A stretch of 64,000 bases of DNA from contig NC_087251.1 of the NCBI RefSeq assembly GCF_037042905.1, forward strand, positions 45,470,873 through 45,534,872, in the 5' to 3' direction. Source of the stretch: Lytechinus pictus. Lineage: Eukaryota > Echinodermata > Echinoidea > Temnopleuroida > Toxopneustidae. This document shows, one piece after another, positions 33,158-44,782 of the stretch (its first letter is position 1; every line of letters starts with the position of its first letter). The notes under the pieces were generated by a model. The model saw nothing but the letters and a program-made list of their open reading frames with translations, had not been told where the DNA came from and ran no database searches. The translations under genes and the position numbers were made by a program.

Positions 33158-35031
33158 ATGGCGGACGCGGAGGATGCAATTATTGGAGAAATAACCCATT
33201 CTGATCCCGATTCCGACACACAGGATAATGTAAAACAGCAAGGCTTTATCGGTAAAAGCTCTCCAGGAACAAAGGAAGGAAAAACACCCGATCTTTTGTC
33301 CGAGGCTCTCTCAAAGATGGATGAATCTGGACAGGAAGATGAAATAAATTTCTCTGCCGCGGCAGGAGAGACAGACGCAAACACCGATGGAGCCGCGGGT
33401 AGCGGCTTGTTAGAAGAAGATGATCATGATGATAAACAAGTTTCTGAAACTGTCATTCCTGAAGCCGAACCAGGAGATGGATTCCCCGTCGTTGGAGATC
33501 AGAATCAAATGTTGATTGCTGACAGCACGTCATCTAATGACAATGGGCTGATTGATGGATCAATTGAATCACAAGCTGATTGTTTGACTGGCCAAATTGA
33601 TTCTGAATCTTCCAAAATTGACACCGAATCTTCTGCTCTTTCTGGGGATCATGATTCAGCCATGTCTTCATCATCGAATAATGTCTTATCAGATATTGCA
33701 GCAAGTTCTTTACTTGGGTCCATTGCAACCATGATCGATTCAGGCAGCGATTGTTCTCTCACCGAAAACTCAAAAAATAAAGATGCATTAAACATCCTGG
33801 AAACTGCTTCTGCATCAGCTGTAGGAACCACTCCCACTTCTGTAGTAGCTGCACCTGCGGCCAATCCAATATCTTTGAATTTGGCAAGATCAGCTCAAAA
33901 TACATCATTACTTGTGAATGGAAATAGTTTGTTGACAGGTTCTGCTTCTAGTAATATTGGCCTTGGAACATCTCTGCTGAATACCCCTGGCCTCATTCAA
34001 GCCATCTCACAGCAACAGACGGCTCCAATCACAAGCGTTCCAACTCTGAGAGTAGCACCTTCAACCCCTTCACCGGTAACAATCACTGTTCGAACCCCTC
34101 CAGGGACAGGGGCTCTCAGCCAAACGCTTATATCGAATATTGTGAATACCCCAGAAGTGCAGGCCCTCTTGGCAAAGAATCCTGGTCAACCAATCACCAT
34201 TGTTCGCGTTCCAGATGCTCCAGCCACTGTGACCACCCAGTCATCAAAACCAACTCCAGCCCCAGCTCCTCCACCTGCTTCATCTTCAACACCAGCTAAG
34301 GCTCCAGCTCTTATTAAAGTTCCAGTTTCAACCACGACTCCAGTTTCTGCTCCCATCTTGTCCACAAGTCAGAAACAGGGAAGCACTATTCCGATGATGA
34401 AAGTAGTAACTAATGCAACTAACAAGCAGCAAACACCCGTCAGAACTTTCCCACCCGGTACCATCCTGTCCAACAGGCTCCCCAGTAATAGCACTCCAAC
34501 AACCACAAAAACAACTTTTTCACCCACTTCAACATCGGTCAAATCCTCTCCGAGTCCTAAGCCAGCCATAGTCTTGGGAGTAAAGAAAAAAGTTGGTCGA
34601 GGTGGTGGAAAAGCAGCGGCCAAGGGAATGGCTCCAGCAGTGCCGTCCTCGCAGGACTTGCATCTCATGAGACAGAAGAGACCGGCCAACTGCAAGACTC
34701 GATCTGGACGAGTGTCCAGGCCTCCACTGTATAGAATCAAGGAGTACAAAACCATGTCCAATGAAGAGATGGGAGACCAGCCAGGTTCCTCTGATGGAGA
34801 ATACTCGGATTATGATGATGGTGAAAATGCAACCTCGACACTTAGCTTCTATGATCAGAAGAGGAGGTATAAATGCCAGAACTGTGAGAAGCGGTACATT
34901 GGAAGAGGCGGACTGGCCAGACACTACAGAGACAACCAGACACATGGAGATCCTGATGCCGTGTTTGCAAAGACGGAAGATGAAGACCCACAGATGGAGA
35001 TGGAGACTGATGAGAAACAAAGTGACAAAGA
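33158..35031 (+). CDS. ZNF839: ZNF839 exon 1
   Basis: Starts MADAEDAIIGE and carries the acidic N-terminus, the Pro/Ser/Thr-rich middle and the whole C2H2 finger. I place the donor at 35032 (GTAGGA) because it leaves phase 2 and joins exactly to the exon 2 frame. Without splicing, TAG at 35033-35035 ends a 625-residue form. Confidence 0.88.
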
Positions 35032-38000
35032 GTAGGAGTCTTTTTTTTTTTAAATAGTCTCTGTACATTGTACAACATAACTTGTTTTAAAGTTTAAATC
35101 ATCAGTTCTAGGAAAAGAGAGGAGGGGGGGGTTATTATTTGAATTTGTGAAATTTTTCTTGATTTCACCTTTCAAATTTTTTATTCAAAAAGCCTTTTAT
35201 TTTTTCAACTTTTACCATCATATAATTCTCAAAGCAAGAGTTCAGTTGAGAAAAAATAATGAAAACAAAGGTGTATTTTTAATTCGTTTTATATTTATTT
35301 TCTTGTAGAACAAAGGAGGAGACACCAAACGAGGCAGCTGAAATCCCGAGTGAGGCAGCCGAGACAAACGAGGCAGCTGAATCCCCGAGTGAGGCAGCCG
35401 AGAAACCTAATGGGAACCAATCTCCCAGTCCCAAGCCCGAAGATGATAAGCCAAGTTCTTCAGAAGAGACATCCCAAGAAAACAAACAAGCAGAACCAGA
35501 ACCAGAACGGCCGAAACCAGCTATAATTACCTACCACTATCCTTATAAACCAAGGGGGCGGGGTAGAGGAAGACCCCCAGGGTCGGGTCGTAAGGTCGTT
35601 GATCAGAGTGGCGATGCATCAGTGATAACCTCAAACAGCAAAGATGTTCCAAAGGCAGAAGCATCAACTTCAAAGGTGACTGGAAATTATACTACAGGGG
35701 ATTTTTTTTTAATACGGTACCATTTTAATACAGGATGTTGAATTAACTTACTTTAATTTCCGTAAGGTGTGATGATGGTATCAAAATAGGGCTTAAAGTA
35801 TTTTAAGATTTTCTATGAAATGCAAGTAATATGATTGTTCAATCTGTTTTTGAAAGTTTATTCTGCTTTTTGTTACTAATTGATTAATTACAATAAAGTC
35901 TTGAAATATTTGTTGCTTTGTCTCGTAAGTTTTCAATAACAACTGATTAAGAAATTATGTGTGATATTCAAATGCCCTGTAGATCTACATTAAATGTTAG
36001 CAAAAAGTTCAATCGGAACAAAATCATAATACATCTGGATGTCTGTTTAGCTTTAGCACTTTGCAAACACTATCCCTTTCATCATTAAAGATGAAATGAG
36101 AATCCTGATTGAATGATAAAGTTAAAGGTACTGCTTAATGTTACTGAAGATGCCATTTGATTGGTCAATGTCATTTTTTTCATTGAATCGTAACATCATC
36201 TACTAAACATTAGTTTTATAAAAATAGGCCCAGAAATAAATGTTCTGCGGATCTGGTATAAGCATCATTTACTCTACTCATTATAATCCTTTAATGATTC
36301 TGTTGTAAAAGAACTGATTGATAGATTTGACCTTTCATCTCATAATCAGGAAATGAACTTCTTCTTTCTCAAAATCTCATATGGTATTCACTGAACAATG
36401 CATCAATCTTATGAATATTCATGATGACTTCATATTACAGTTCTTTGACCCCAAGACCCCTCTTGACGATGATCTGATCAAGGTCACGCTGCCTATGCTG
36501 TCTAAGGTCATCACTCCCTGGGAGTACATAGTCGCCAGAGCCCAGCAGACCACAACCAAAGATGCAATCTTTCCCACCATCCTGAAAGCACTCAAAGAAA
36601 TGCATCTTGAAGCCAGGAAGATGGCTGCGTCGTGTCTGGAGCGTGTTCCAGTTTTTCCTGTCAAGGATCATTCTGTGAAAGGTCAATACACATTCTTTCT
36701 TCATTTCCCCCCTTTTTTTAATTCTTGGGTCGTTATATTAAGATGTTTAGTTGCACATGACAAATCAAACAAGTAGATTATGTCAAGCTGAACATGTCTT
36801 AATTTACTGTTAATGTACCTTATTATATAAAGTATTTTATTATATGAAGTATTTTTTGCCAATTGTATATTAAATAATCATAAAAACTGAACATAGTACA
36901 TGTTTGTTGATTGTATGGAGGACTTTTGGGGCCTACATTCAGGCTCTGGAATTTTCCATTTAGTATGTGACTATCTTTCATTCTAAAGAAGAACCCATAG
37001 AAACTTTGTAAACTGGAGTTAAAGATTTAGTGAGGTCACTGAAAAACACATACACTGTAGATATATATTCAGTCCATTTGTATTATATCGGAATGAAAAT
37101 AAATACATTTATCAACTCTTTGTAGGTTCATAGAGTCTGTGGGATTATCTTTAACTAGTTAGTCCATTTGAATTTAATATAGGCTCAATCCAGTTTCAGC
37201 AATTATCAAGTTAATTACATTTCACTTAATACCAAATATGGGGAATTAAAGGGTTGAACATAAAATAAAATGTAAGCATATATGTAAAGGCCACCGCACA
37301 CCTTACGACTGTTCGCGATCCGATTGTGGAACAAATTGCATTTTACTCATTTTCTGAAAATGTGAATGGAACATATCATTTTATTTGAGGTTAACATTAA
37401 TTGAAAGAATACTAATACAACTATTTTGAAAGATTGCAAGCCTTTATTTTGGAGTAAAGGCCAAATTAGTTTCAAATCGTAGCCAATCGTACGACTGCTA
37501 TGACGTCATTACGACTGGATATTAAATTTGCTTTTATTCTAAGGATGATAGCATAGTCACAGATTAGAACATAGGTATTCGTACAATGATTTCGAACATT
37601 ACACAGTAAGATATTCCAAGTCTCAATATTAGCATCAAATTCTACTACGTTTTATTCCAAAAATGAATCGCAGACCAAGCGTAAGGTGTGCGGTCGCCTT
37701 AAGGTGCATCTTTTACTAATTTTATTACTTCTCTATTCCCCCTCCCCTTCTGCACAGGAAACGCATCACAAGAGATTCTAATCGAGGACGATGCTATGGC
37801 TAAAGTTCTTGGTGTGGAGACTGGACGATATCGCTTCAAAGATCCCTCAGACGATGCTCTGCCAAAGACTGTAAGACTTCTGAAGAAGCAAGAAGCACTA
37901 TCCAAAGATAAAGAACAAAAACAACCTAAGGCTGCAAAGAGTGTAGGTGAAGCACTGCAGAGGAAGCGCAGAATGGCAAATTCACCAAAGAGTGAGGTAA

Positions 38001-40933
38001 ACTTTTTGGGACCACGTTGTACCCAAGTTATTATTTCTTCTGTATTTCTCAACATTTAACCCTAAATAAGACTGGGCTATTTCGACGCCTAAGAAGACTG
38101 GGGGGGGGGGCTGATTCAGCCCCCCCTTATGATCTCGGACGTCGATCGCGACGAAAATTGGCACGCGCGTTACCCATGGCATTATCTACAAAACTATAAT
38201 ATAAAATTCTGCGAAAAATCTCATTTCTCATTAATTATGCTAATTTATGCGTAAAATCGTAAGTTTGCTCTAATTAACAAAATAATGCCCCTAAAATGCA
38301 AATATTTGTTTCATATACTCTTTATAGGCCTCTGATCAAATTTATTTTTTTTAAATGTCAATATCACATTTATTTTCTTATGTATTTTATTGTTTTCTTA
38401 ATTTCTTATGTATTTCTTTGTTTTTCGACTTTTGTTTTTCTATTGTTTTTTCAATGGAAATTGTCGGGTACTTTATTTTGACCATTAACAAGATAAAATA
38501 AATTGATTTTAAGCTGTAAAAGGAAAAATAATGATACATTTTATGAATTTTGGCTAAAAACACTATTTGCATTGGATTTGTACACAAATTCACGTTTTTG
38601 AGCAATTTTGGGTCTGCATGCACTTACGAAATGTTGCGTAATTTCGGAACCGCATACCTGGGGGTCACAATTTTGGTCTCAAAAGTTGCGCGAGACTTGA
38701 AAGTAAAAAGTCAGCGAGCGATGCGGTCAAAAAAATTCGCGCGGCGGATTTATTGCGAAAAACGTCAAGGGGGGGCTGAATCAGCCCCCCCCAGTCTTCT
38801 TAGGGTTAATAAGGACAAAGCTGTTTTACTATCATGGCTGAAAGCAGATACCCTTCAATCATTTAATATTTTATCAATGCCAAATTTAGTCATCACTGTA
38901 ATGACCTGTATCTGTTGTATGATTTGAACTGAATGATTTATACAATTACAACCCCCCCCCAAAAAAAAGTCTTTCTGTCTATTCTGGGGTCTAATTTCCA
39001 CTTGGTTAAAATGCAGGGACCACTAGGATCAATTTTCATATGGTAAAATGTAATTTGCTAGTCAATTTATGAATCAAAGTCAATCAAAGTTTAAATTAAA
39101 GTTTCTTGGCAATTTTCAAAAATTCCACCAGCCCCCGAGCAAGAAAACCCCTGGCACAATCAGCATCCTTTCTCCTCGGTCAAGCTACTCCCGGCTCACC
39201 ACCCCTTCCTCGTTTCCTGCCAAGAGGGTCCATACCATCGGAACCATAGCATCCATCGCCGACGTCCCCAACGCCAACACCACGGCGAAACCTGCTGCTG
39301 AAAAGAGACCCATCCCTCCTCTTGGTCCGATATCATCGGCCTCCAAAGGCATGGAATCGAACACCAAAGCTTTTGAATCCAGCCCGACGGCCAAGACAAC
39401 CAGTGTGACGACGGCGTTGCCACCACTCAAGCCTATCAGAACAGTGAGTGCCTATTTCATTGAATCAGTTGTGTGAATGTGTCTTTTTTTTCTTATTCAG
39501 AAATGATAACTTAAGCTTTATTCATGTTACCTTAAGTTAGTCGTTAACTAATTACATTGGTGCCATAAAGTCGACAACCATACTTGCATATGCATTGAGT
39601 TTTCATTCTCTATCTCACATGCTCTCTCCCCCTCTTCTCTGCTCTCTCTTTCTTTCTTGTCTCAGTCTCTTCTCTGTCTTAATCTGTGTATTCCCCCTCT
39701 CTCTCTGTTACCCCTCTTCCCCCAGATAAATAAATGTAACTATTGATTGTACATCAAGTAATTAATCTTACAATGTACATCACAATTATTATAAGCTTGA
39801 CGAACATTATTCACAATGGAGTGGACATACTAAAGATAATTTTTATTCCCAATTATTTTTTTTCTTAATTTAATTTCATAAAAAAAGAAACCTACCAACA
39901 CCCAGTCAACATCGTCACAAGAGAGCAAGACCACCACCAGCCCTGCTACTACTACTACCACTACACCATCATCAGAACAAAGCACTGCCATTGAGGATGA
40001 TACAGCCAAGGAAAGCTCTAGCTTATCCTCAGACTCACAGCTCCTCACATCTACTCAAGATTCTCCTGATGTAAGAATTTCTATTTATGACTGCCATTTA
40101 TCTTAAGCCATATTGATTATTCCGACTTGTGGTATATGTTTGAAGTAAATGGTAGCTTTGATTAGATATGATGTAATCAGCCTTTTCAAGTGACGTACCA
40201 ATTATATTGTAGTGCAAGTTTGACCTTGTTGATAATTCATCATGATTATACATGTATATACCAAAATGTCATGGAAAAAAAAATAGGGCATGCCAGAACA
40301 TAGGTCTTTGACTAATGTGATAAGGTACCAGTAACATCATTTTAGTGTCCTGACGAAGGTAAATGACATACATCTATTGCAATCCAACTGATAAGATGCC
40401 ATTAGAACACACACAAATAAAATCCAATGCGACTCGGCCCTTAAAACAAAGGAGGGCAGTCTTCAAATTTTATTGTGCTTGGCAAAGATTCAACTTCTGA
40501 TGTTCTGCTGTGCAAGGTCAATTTCACAAATTCCATTATGATTTTTCTTCTTCAGAGCAACCCTGCCAAAGCCCAAGAGGCAGAGGCGTCCAACGAGTCC
40601 GGTCCACCCCTCATGGAGACGGGAGACACCCCCTCAGAAGACCTGGTGGAGCAGACCACCGTCCTACCCGAGGGCACCACCATCATGCAGCTGGAGGACG
40701 GCACCTTCCTCCTCCAGAAACCCGACGGCACCGCCATGCAGATCCAGACGCCCGAGGGCATGACCATCGAGACCGTCCAAGCTCTTCTGTCCATGGAGGG
40801 TGGTGCCATTGAGACGGTCGAGGAGCCCAGCCCGCAGTACATCCTGGACGACGGCAGTTGCGTCCAGCTACCAGCGGGGATGTCCCTGGATATGGCCGTT
40901 GAGATGGGTTTGATCAATCAGTCTGCAGATTGA
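33158..40933 (+). CDS. ZNF839: ZNF839 orthologue (7 exons, 1197 codons)
   Basis: Probably a nuclear DNA-binding protein; its biochemical role is poorly known. Coding exons: 33158-35031, 35309-35675, 36441-36681, 37758-37996, 39132-39443, 39888-40070, 40556-40933, with phases 2,0,1,0,0,0 that join into one frame. The order is: acidic Ser-rich N-terminus (1-230), Pro/Thr/Ser-rich middle, basic CKTRSGRVSRPPLYRIKEYK (about 515-535), one C2H2 finger C573-C576-H589-H596 with the signature EKRYIGRGGLARH, AT-hook-like KPRGRGRGRPPGSGRK (705-720), helical block TLPMLSKVITPWEYI and SQEILIEDDAMAKVLG, and a C-terminus with MQLEDGTFLLQKPDG. Each block has a counterpart in human ZNF839 (KTRSGRISRPPKYKAKDYK; CEKSYIGKGGLARH). 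Exon 1 alone is open to 35035, but that TAG lies in the intron 1 donor. Confidence 0.93.
35309..35675 (+). CDS. ZNF839: ZNF839 exon 2 (AT-hook-like region)
   Basis: Acceptor TTCTTGTAG. It encodes imperfect NEAAEIPSEAAE-type repeats, then YHYPYKPRGRGRGRPPGSGR. Donor AAG-GTGACT at 35676. Confidence 0.88.
36441..36681 (+). CDS. ZNF839: ZNF839 exon 3 (conserved helical block)
   Basis: Acceptor ATTACAG, donor GTCAAT, phase 1 exit. It encodes FFDPKTPLDDDLIKVTLPML then SKVITPWEYIVARA; human has ALPQLAQVVTVYEFLLMKV at this place. Confidence 0.92.
36682..37757. other. ZNF839 intron 3
   Basis: Contains one MITE at 37287-37700. The rest is unassigned. Confidence 0.6.
37287..37700. mobile_element. MITE, AAGGCxACCGCACACCTTACG ends
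   Basis: AAGGCCACCGCACACCTTAC at 37287 pairs with GTAAGGTGTGCGGTCGCCTT ending at 37700. It is 414 bp and non-coding, in ZNF839 intron 3, ending 57 bp before exon 4. Confidence 0.88.
37758..37996 (+). CDS. ZNF839: ZNF839 exon 4
   Basis: Acceptor TGCACAG, donor GAG-GTAAAC. It encodes NASQEILIEDDAMAKVLGVE, matching [20 protein letters not shown] of human ZNF839, then a Lys-rich stretch. Confidence 0.9.
38057..38809. mobile_element. MITE with palindromic GGGGGGGCTGAATCAGCCCC ends
   Basis: TTAACCCTAA at 38057, then AAGAAGACTGGGGGG, pairs with CAGTCTTCTTAGGGTTAA ending at 38809. Each end also holds its own palindrome, G7-CTGATTCAG-C7 near 38101-38126 and 38769-38792. The left end carries a 30-bp extra insert. 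It lies in ZNF839 intron 4 and is non-coding. Confidence 0.85.
39132..39443 (+). CDS. ZNF839: ZNF839 exon 5
   Basis: Acceptor TTCCACCAG, donor ACA-GTGAGT. It encodes a Pro/Ser/Thr-rich segment (PPSKKTPGTISILSPRSSYS, PIPPLGPISSASKG). Length 312, phase 0 on both sides. Confidence 0.85.
39888..40070 (+). CDS. ZNF839: ZNF839 exon 6
   Basis: The weak acceptor is an A-rich AAAAAAAG. It encodes KPTNTQSTSSQESKTTTSPA and a Ser-rich acidic stretch to STQDSPD. Donor GTAAGA. Phase 0 throughout; alternative acceptors a few bases away are possible. Confidence 0.75.
40556..40933 (+). CDS. ZNF839: ZNF839 exon 7 and stop
   Basis: Acceptor TTCTTCAG. It encodes 125 residues including GTTIMQLEDGTFLLQKPDGT and GSCVQLPAGMSLDMAVEMGL, and ends at TGA 40931-40933. 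It is more GC-rich than its surroundings. The LEDGTFLL..DGTAMQ pattern recalls the QTSDGLILSPPGTIV C-terminus in human. Confidence 0.9.
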   Translation, partial: SNPAKAQEAEASNESGPPLMETGDTPSEDLVEQTTVLPEGTTIMQLEDGTFLLQKPDGTAMQIQTPEGMTIETVQALLSMEGGAIETVEEPSPQYILDDGSCVQLPAGMSLDMAVEMGLINQSAD

Positions 40934-41957
40934 GAACTCCAAAACCATGGCCAGGTGGATGAGCCTGCTGTCTGTATATATAAACTGCCATTTTGCCCAA
41001 CTTGCCAGTATTGTGCATCACATGGTCTTCACCATCAGTCATTGTAGTTTGTCAGGTTAACTTGCCTTTGTCTCGTTTAATTTTCTCAACTTTATCTCTC
41101 TTTTACTTCGTCTTTGATTGTGTATACCTTACACTGCAATCACACTATCTTTTTCTTCTATCATACATATTTATCCAGTATTTCAGCTTAATATGTATGC
41201 ACTTCATTCATGGTCAGTAATATCTTCAAGTAGCAAAAGTATTAATTTGTGTAAATGTTCTGACATATCTGTCTCTATATTTGGTTTGGATGCTGATTTT
41301 TAGAAAAATATCTATTGGAGGGGGGGGGGGGGCTTGTAGTATTCCTAACAAAAGATAATGCATGCACTTAATAGCTAGAATTGCAACTGGCTAATTGCGT
41401 AACTCAGTGAAGAAAGTGATTTTATTTTGACCGCCAAAATTCTGAAGTTGGATTTGTCAATAGTGTACATCAGTATGAAATAGACTTAAAAAACAAATGA
41501 AGTAGGCAGCCAGCTTGTTTTGTCAGTTTCTCCTCTGCAAAATATATCATGCATTGTAAATATTGTAATATATGTTTGTGTATATTTTTGAAAACGGCAA
41601 CATATGTTTTTTTTAGATATTGCTTGGTCTACTTTATACGTGCATGAATTTGATATGTGTATTCAGCTACTATTATTAGGTTGAGTATGGGAGTGTGCTC
41701 TGTACATTGCATGTCTGGTCTGAAATGTCTTGAAACACGTCTTTTCCGATGTTTACTATATATGCACATATGTACATAGTTTAGTAGTTTGATATATATA
41801 TAGCTAATAAGCCCGTTTTTGAGGTGCCAATTATTGTTATCCCTAGAGTCCTCCACCACCATCACCACTAATAATGTAGGCATTAAATGCTCGGTGTAGT
41901 TGTCTGTGAACACATATATTTTCTTTATTTTCATCTGGTACAACCAGAGAGTTATTT
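40934..41957. other. ZNF839 3' flank, probable 3' UTR
   Basis: No further gene. A G run lies at 41322-41332. A candidate poly(A) signal ATTAAA is at 41882-41887 and a more distal AATAAA at 45286-45291; neither can be proved from sequence. Confidence 0.45.
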
Positions 41958-42398
41958 GCCCGAATTCACAAAGGTCATTTCTAATTTTAAAAGCATCGGT
42001 TGAACCCATGGTTTATGCAGATTTCCTGTATAAAGTATGCTTATTTACCGGGTATATTAAAAAATGTCCAGTGCTGATGCACGCTTTTGTCACAGTGCGC
42101 CAAACTGACACCTGTTGCCATGGTTAAGTACCAGTATATTATATAAGGTATAAGGTATTATATTCAAGAGTCCACTGTTTGAAGAGTGGACTCATTAATT
42201 CAAAACAGTGGACTCATTAATAAAATAGAGTGGATAACCACGGCAATAGGCGTCAACTTGGCGCACTGCAACAAGACCGTGCATCAGCATTGGAAATTTT
42301 TAATATACCTGGTAAATACTCGTAATTTATACAGGAAATCTGCATAGACCATGGGTTTACCCGATGGTTTTAAAAACCACCTTTGTGAATTCAGGCCA
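41958..42398. mobile_element. Large inverted-repeat MITE (~170-bp arms)
   Basis: GCCCGAATTCACAAAGGT at 41958 pairs with ACCTTTGTGAATTCAGGCC ending near 42397. The arms match through ACCCATGG, GCAGATTTCCTGTATAAA, GCTGATGCACG and GTGCGCCAA, with a small palindromic centre (GTCCACTGTTTGAA against TTCAAAACAGTGGAC) near 42170-42210. Confidence 0.88.
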
Positions 42399-43154
42399 TT
42401 GTGTTTATTCATCAGATGGGTGTTATAACTTCTTCACATTATCTGTCTACATTGTTTTTCGTGACAACTTAAAAGCGGACATAATCTGAATCTTATTCTT
42501 GATTTTTTTTTACTGGACATATCTGACCAATAAGTTTTACAAGTCCTTGAAATTTACTTGACCTGCAGTGATTTTTACCAGTTACGGACTACTGGCACCG
42601 GTGTCGACCTCTGTCTTTTCCAACATTTCAGAATATGACTTACTGGTTGTTGAAATCCTACACAGTGTGTATTGTGCTCTTATCAATGGATACACATGTT
42701 TTATACACCAAAGTGTAGATCTAGACCAACAGGTTTTTATGTTTAATTTTTCAATGAATTTGTCGTTTTTAAATCATCAAAGTAAAAAAAATGTAGATGT
42801 ACCTGGACACATTTCCGTTTGAACTAATTATTCAATTCCTTGATCCCACATATAAAATTGATTTTGTAACATCAACTGGAATTATAAAAATATATTGGCT
42901 TTTTGCAATTAATGTTATTAGAAATTCAAATCAAGTCATATTAGATAATGAGATAATATAGTAAGTTTGCGTTTTGAGTTTGAAGTAGGATAAGAATATG
43001 CAATTTGTAATAGTGGGCTTTCTACTCTTAATAGGAATGAAATATATTGAATACAAAAATAGTTTGCTTTGATAATAATGAATGATAGGCAAAAAGCAAA
43101 GCTCCAAGTAGGTAGTTGGGAATAAATCATACCATAGTTGACTGTGGATCCTAT

Positions 43155-43467
43155 GGCCCGTATTCTGAAGTCGGGTTCAACTCAAACTCAGGTTTAAAGT
43201 TGTGGTTTAAGTATGGATAGCCAATTGTTCCATAAATCACTAACGATAGAGATATCATATTTCAGCTCATTTGGCTCTCAAAGCATTCATAATTGTCTAG
43301 GAAGTATAAATAGATGATTGTCTTCACTGTCGATGAATCAGGAAAGAGCACAGTAAACATAAGAAACATACAACTTGATAAAAAGAAATTGACACTTATG
43401 GCTTCCCATAATTTTAGCACAGAGTTAGACCATGGTCTAAGTTAAACCTGACTTCAGAATACGGGCC
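43155..43467. mobile_element. MITE, GGCCCGTATTCTGAAGTC ends
   Basis: GGCCCGTATTCTGAAGTC at 43155 is inverted as GACTTCAGAATACGGGCC ending at 43467. Subterminal GGTTTAA/TTAAACC also pairs. It is non-coding. Confidence 0.9.
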
Positions 43468-43719
43468 CCAGTTTCTTTTGGCTTTTGATTTGCATTCTGT
43501 GATATTAATTCCTACTGTTGTAACTTGTTGATTGTTTAACTATGGAAAGCCACATGTGACCAATCTCCAGCAGTATAGCTTTGAATCGTTGGCACATTTG
43601 GCACTAAATTCTTTCATAAATGTCTGGTAATGATAACTGAAGTAGTTTTCATCACCATTGAAATATGGGGAATGATCACAGAAAACAATGAATATATACA
43701 ATATAAATTTTGAAATTTC

Positions 43720-43790
43720 AGCTTCCCATAATAGCACAGGGTTAGACCATGGCCTAAGTTAAACTTGACTACAGAATATGGACCACTGTG
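43720..43790. mobile_element. Truncated second copy of the GGCCCGTATTCTGAAGTC MITE
   Basis: GCACAGGGTTAGACCATGG then TAAACTTGACTACAGAATAT repeats the right end of the 43155-43467 element with several changes. The left part is missing or eroded. Confidence 0.75.
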
Positions 43791-43905
43791 TTAAGAATCC
43801 TCTAATAAAGGGGTTTGGAGAAAATGTGCATGTTGATATGATCAAATATGATATTGTACTGTTTTGCCAAATTCAAGTGGTTTTTATCAACTGGATATTG
43901 AGCGA

Positions 43906-44119
43906 TCTGTGCCGACCGCACAGAAAGGTTGTTAGCGTAACAGATTGCGAAGAGTAATAAGCCCAGTCACATCTTTCGGATTGTGAAGCCAAAACATTTA
44001 TTTCAATGTGTCATGCATTGTTGTAACATTGGGCATCGCTGCCACATTACCAGTTGTAACAGGGCCTCTGTTAGCGCATTGTTAGCGCAAAAAAACGTTT
44101 CTGTGCGGTCAGTACAGAC
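43906..44119. mobile_element. MITE, TCTGTxCxGACCGCACAGAAA ends
   Basis: TCTGTGCCGACCGCACAGAA at 43906 pairs with TTCTGTGCGGTCAGTACAGA ending at 44119. GTTAGCG motifs near both ends are further paired. It is non-coding. Confidence 0.82.
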
Positions 44120-44644
44120 TGATAGTTTCATCATTTATTTAAAGTAGTCCCCATACATGTATCTCCATCATTACTGGAAATACTTTGAAAATATGACTTA
44201 AGTAATCAATTCCATCCTAGTACTTTGTTATCAAATTTGGTAGGTTGGATATGTGAGATAGTTTCCTGTAGGAAATATGTTGATGCACAAGTAGCTATAG
44301 GGTAGAAAAGAGGTTGAATATATCTGTCTAGGCTTGTAACTTCGTTTTATGTCTTTGTAAAGAGAACCATTTTCTCCACTTCAAAATAGAATTACATCAA
44401 ACTTTATGACAATTATAATGATTGTTATATTTGTTAAAAACCAACTTAAAAAAACATCCAATATGTCACAAGGCCACTTTCTGTTAGCCATGACAATACT
44501 CTTATTAATGCTCAAAGTTTAAAATTTAAAAAATCAACTCATGTGAAAGACCTACCTACATGTGCTCTGAATTCATGAAGGTTTGAAAGTGAGAAACAAA
44601 CATTTCAACAACAAAAATTCTTAGACTGCTTCGGGTTTCAACAG

Positions 44645-44782
44645 GGTGTATTTCATGAAAAGTTTGACGATGATTTTCTCTTACAGATGTTACAAGCTAC
44701 TGCAAATTCTTCAATCTGATTGGCTGAGAGCAAAGTAGTCAGTGAACATCATTGATGAAACATTTTGTGAAATGTTCCCCTG
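44645..44782. mobile_element. Short degenerate MITE (GTGTATTTCATGAAAA type)
   Basis: GGGTGTATTTCATGAAAA near 44645 pairs imperfectly with ATTTTGTGAAATGTTCCCCT ending at 44782. It resembles the TTTCATAAA-type element at 8876. Confidence 0.5.

Noticed and set aside
33158-35035. ZNF839 as a single-exon 625-codon gene
   Set aside because: Downstream open segments with GT-AG borders and matching phases correspond to the rest of ZNF839; the apparent stop lies in a donor site.
34369-35078. Antisense frames across ZNF839 exon 1
   Set aside because: Shadows of the coding strand without splice or domain support.
40510-40917. Alternative-frame and antisense frames over ZNF839 exon 7
   Set aside because: Due to high GC content of the exon; only the frame joined by splice phase matches the family.
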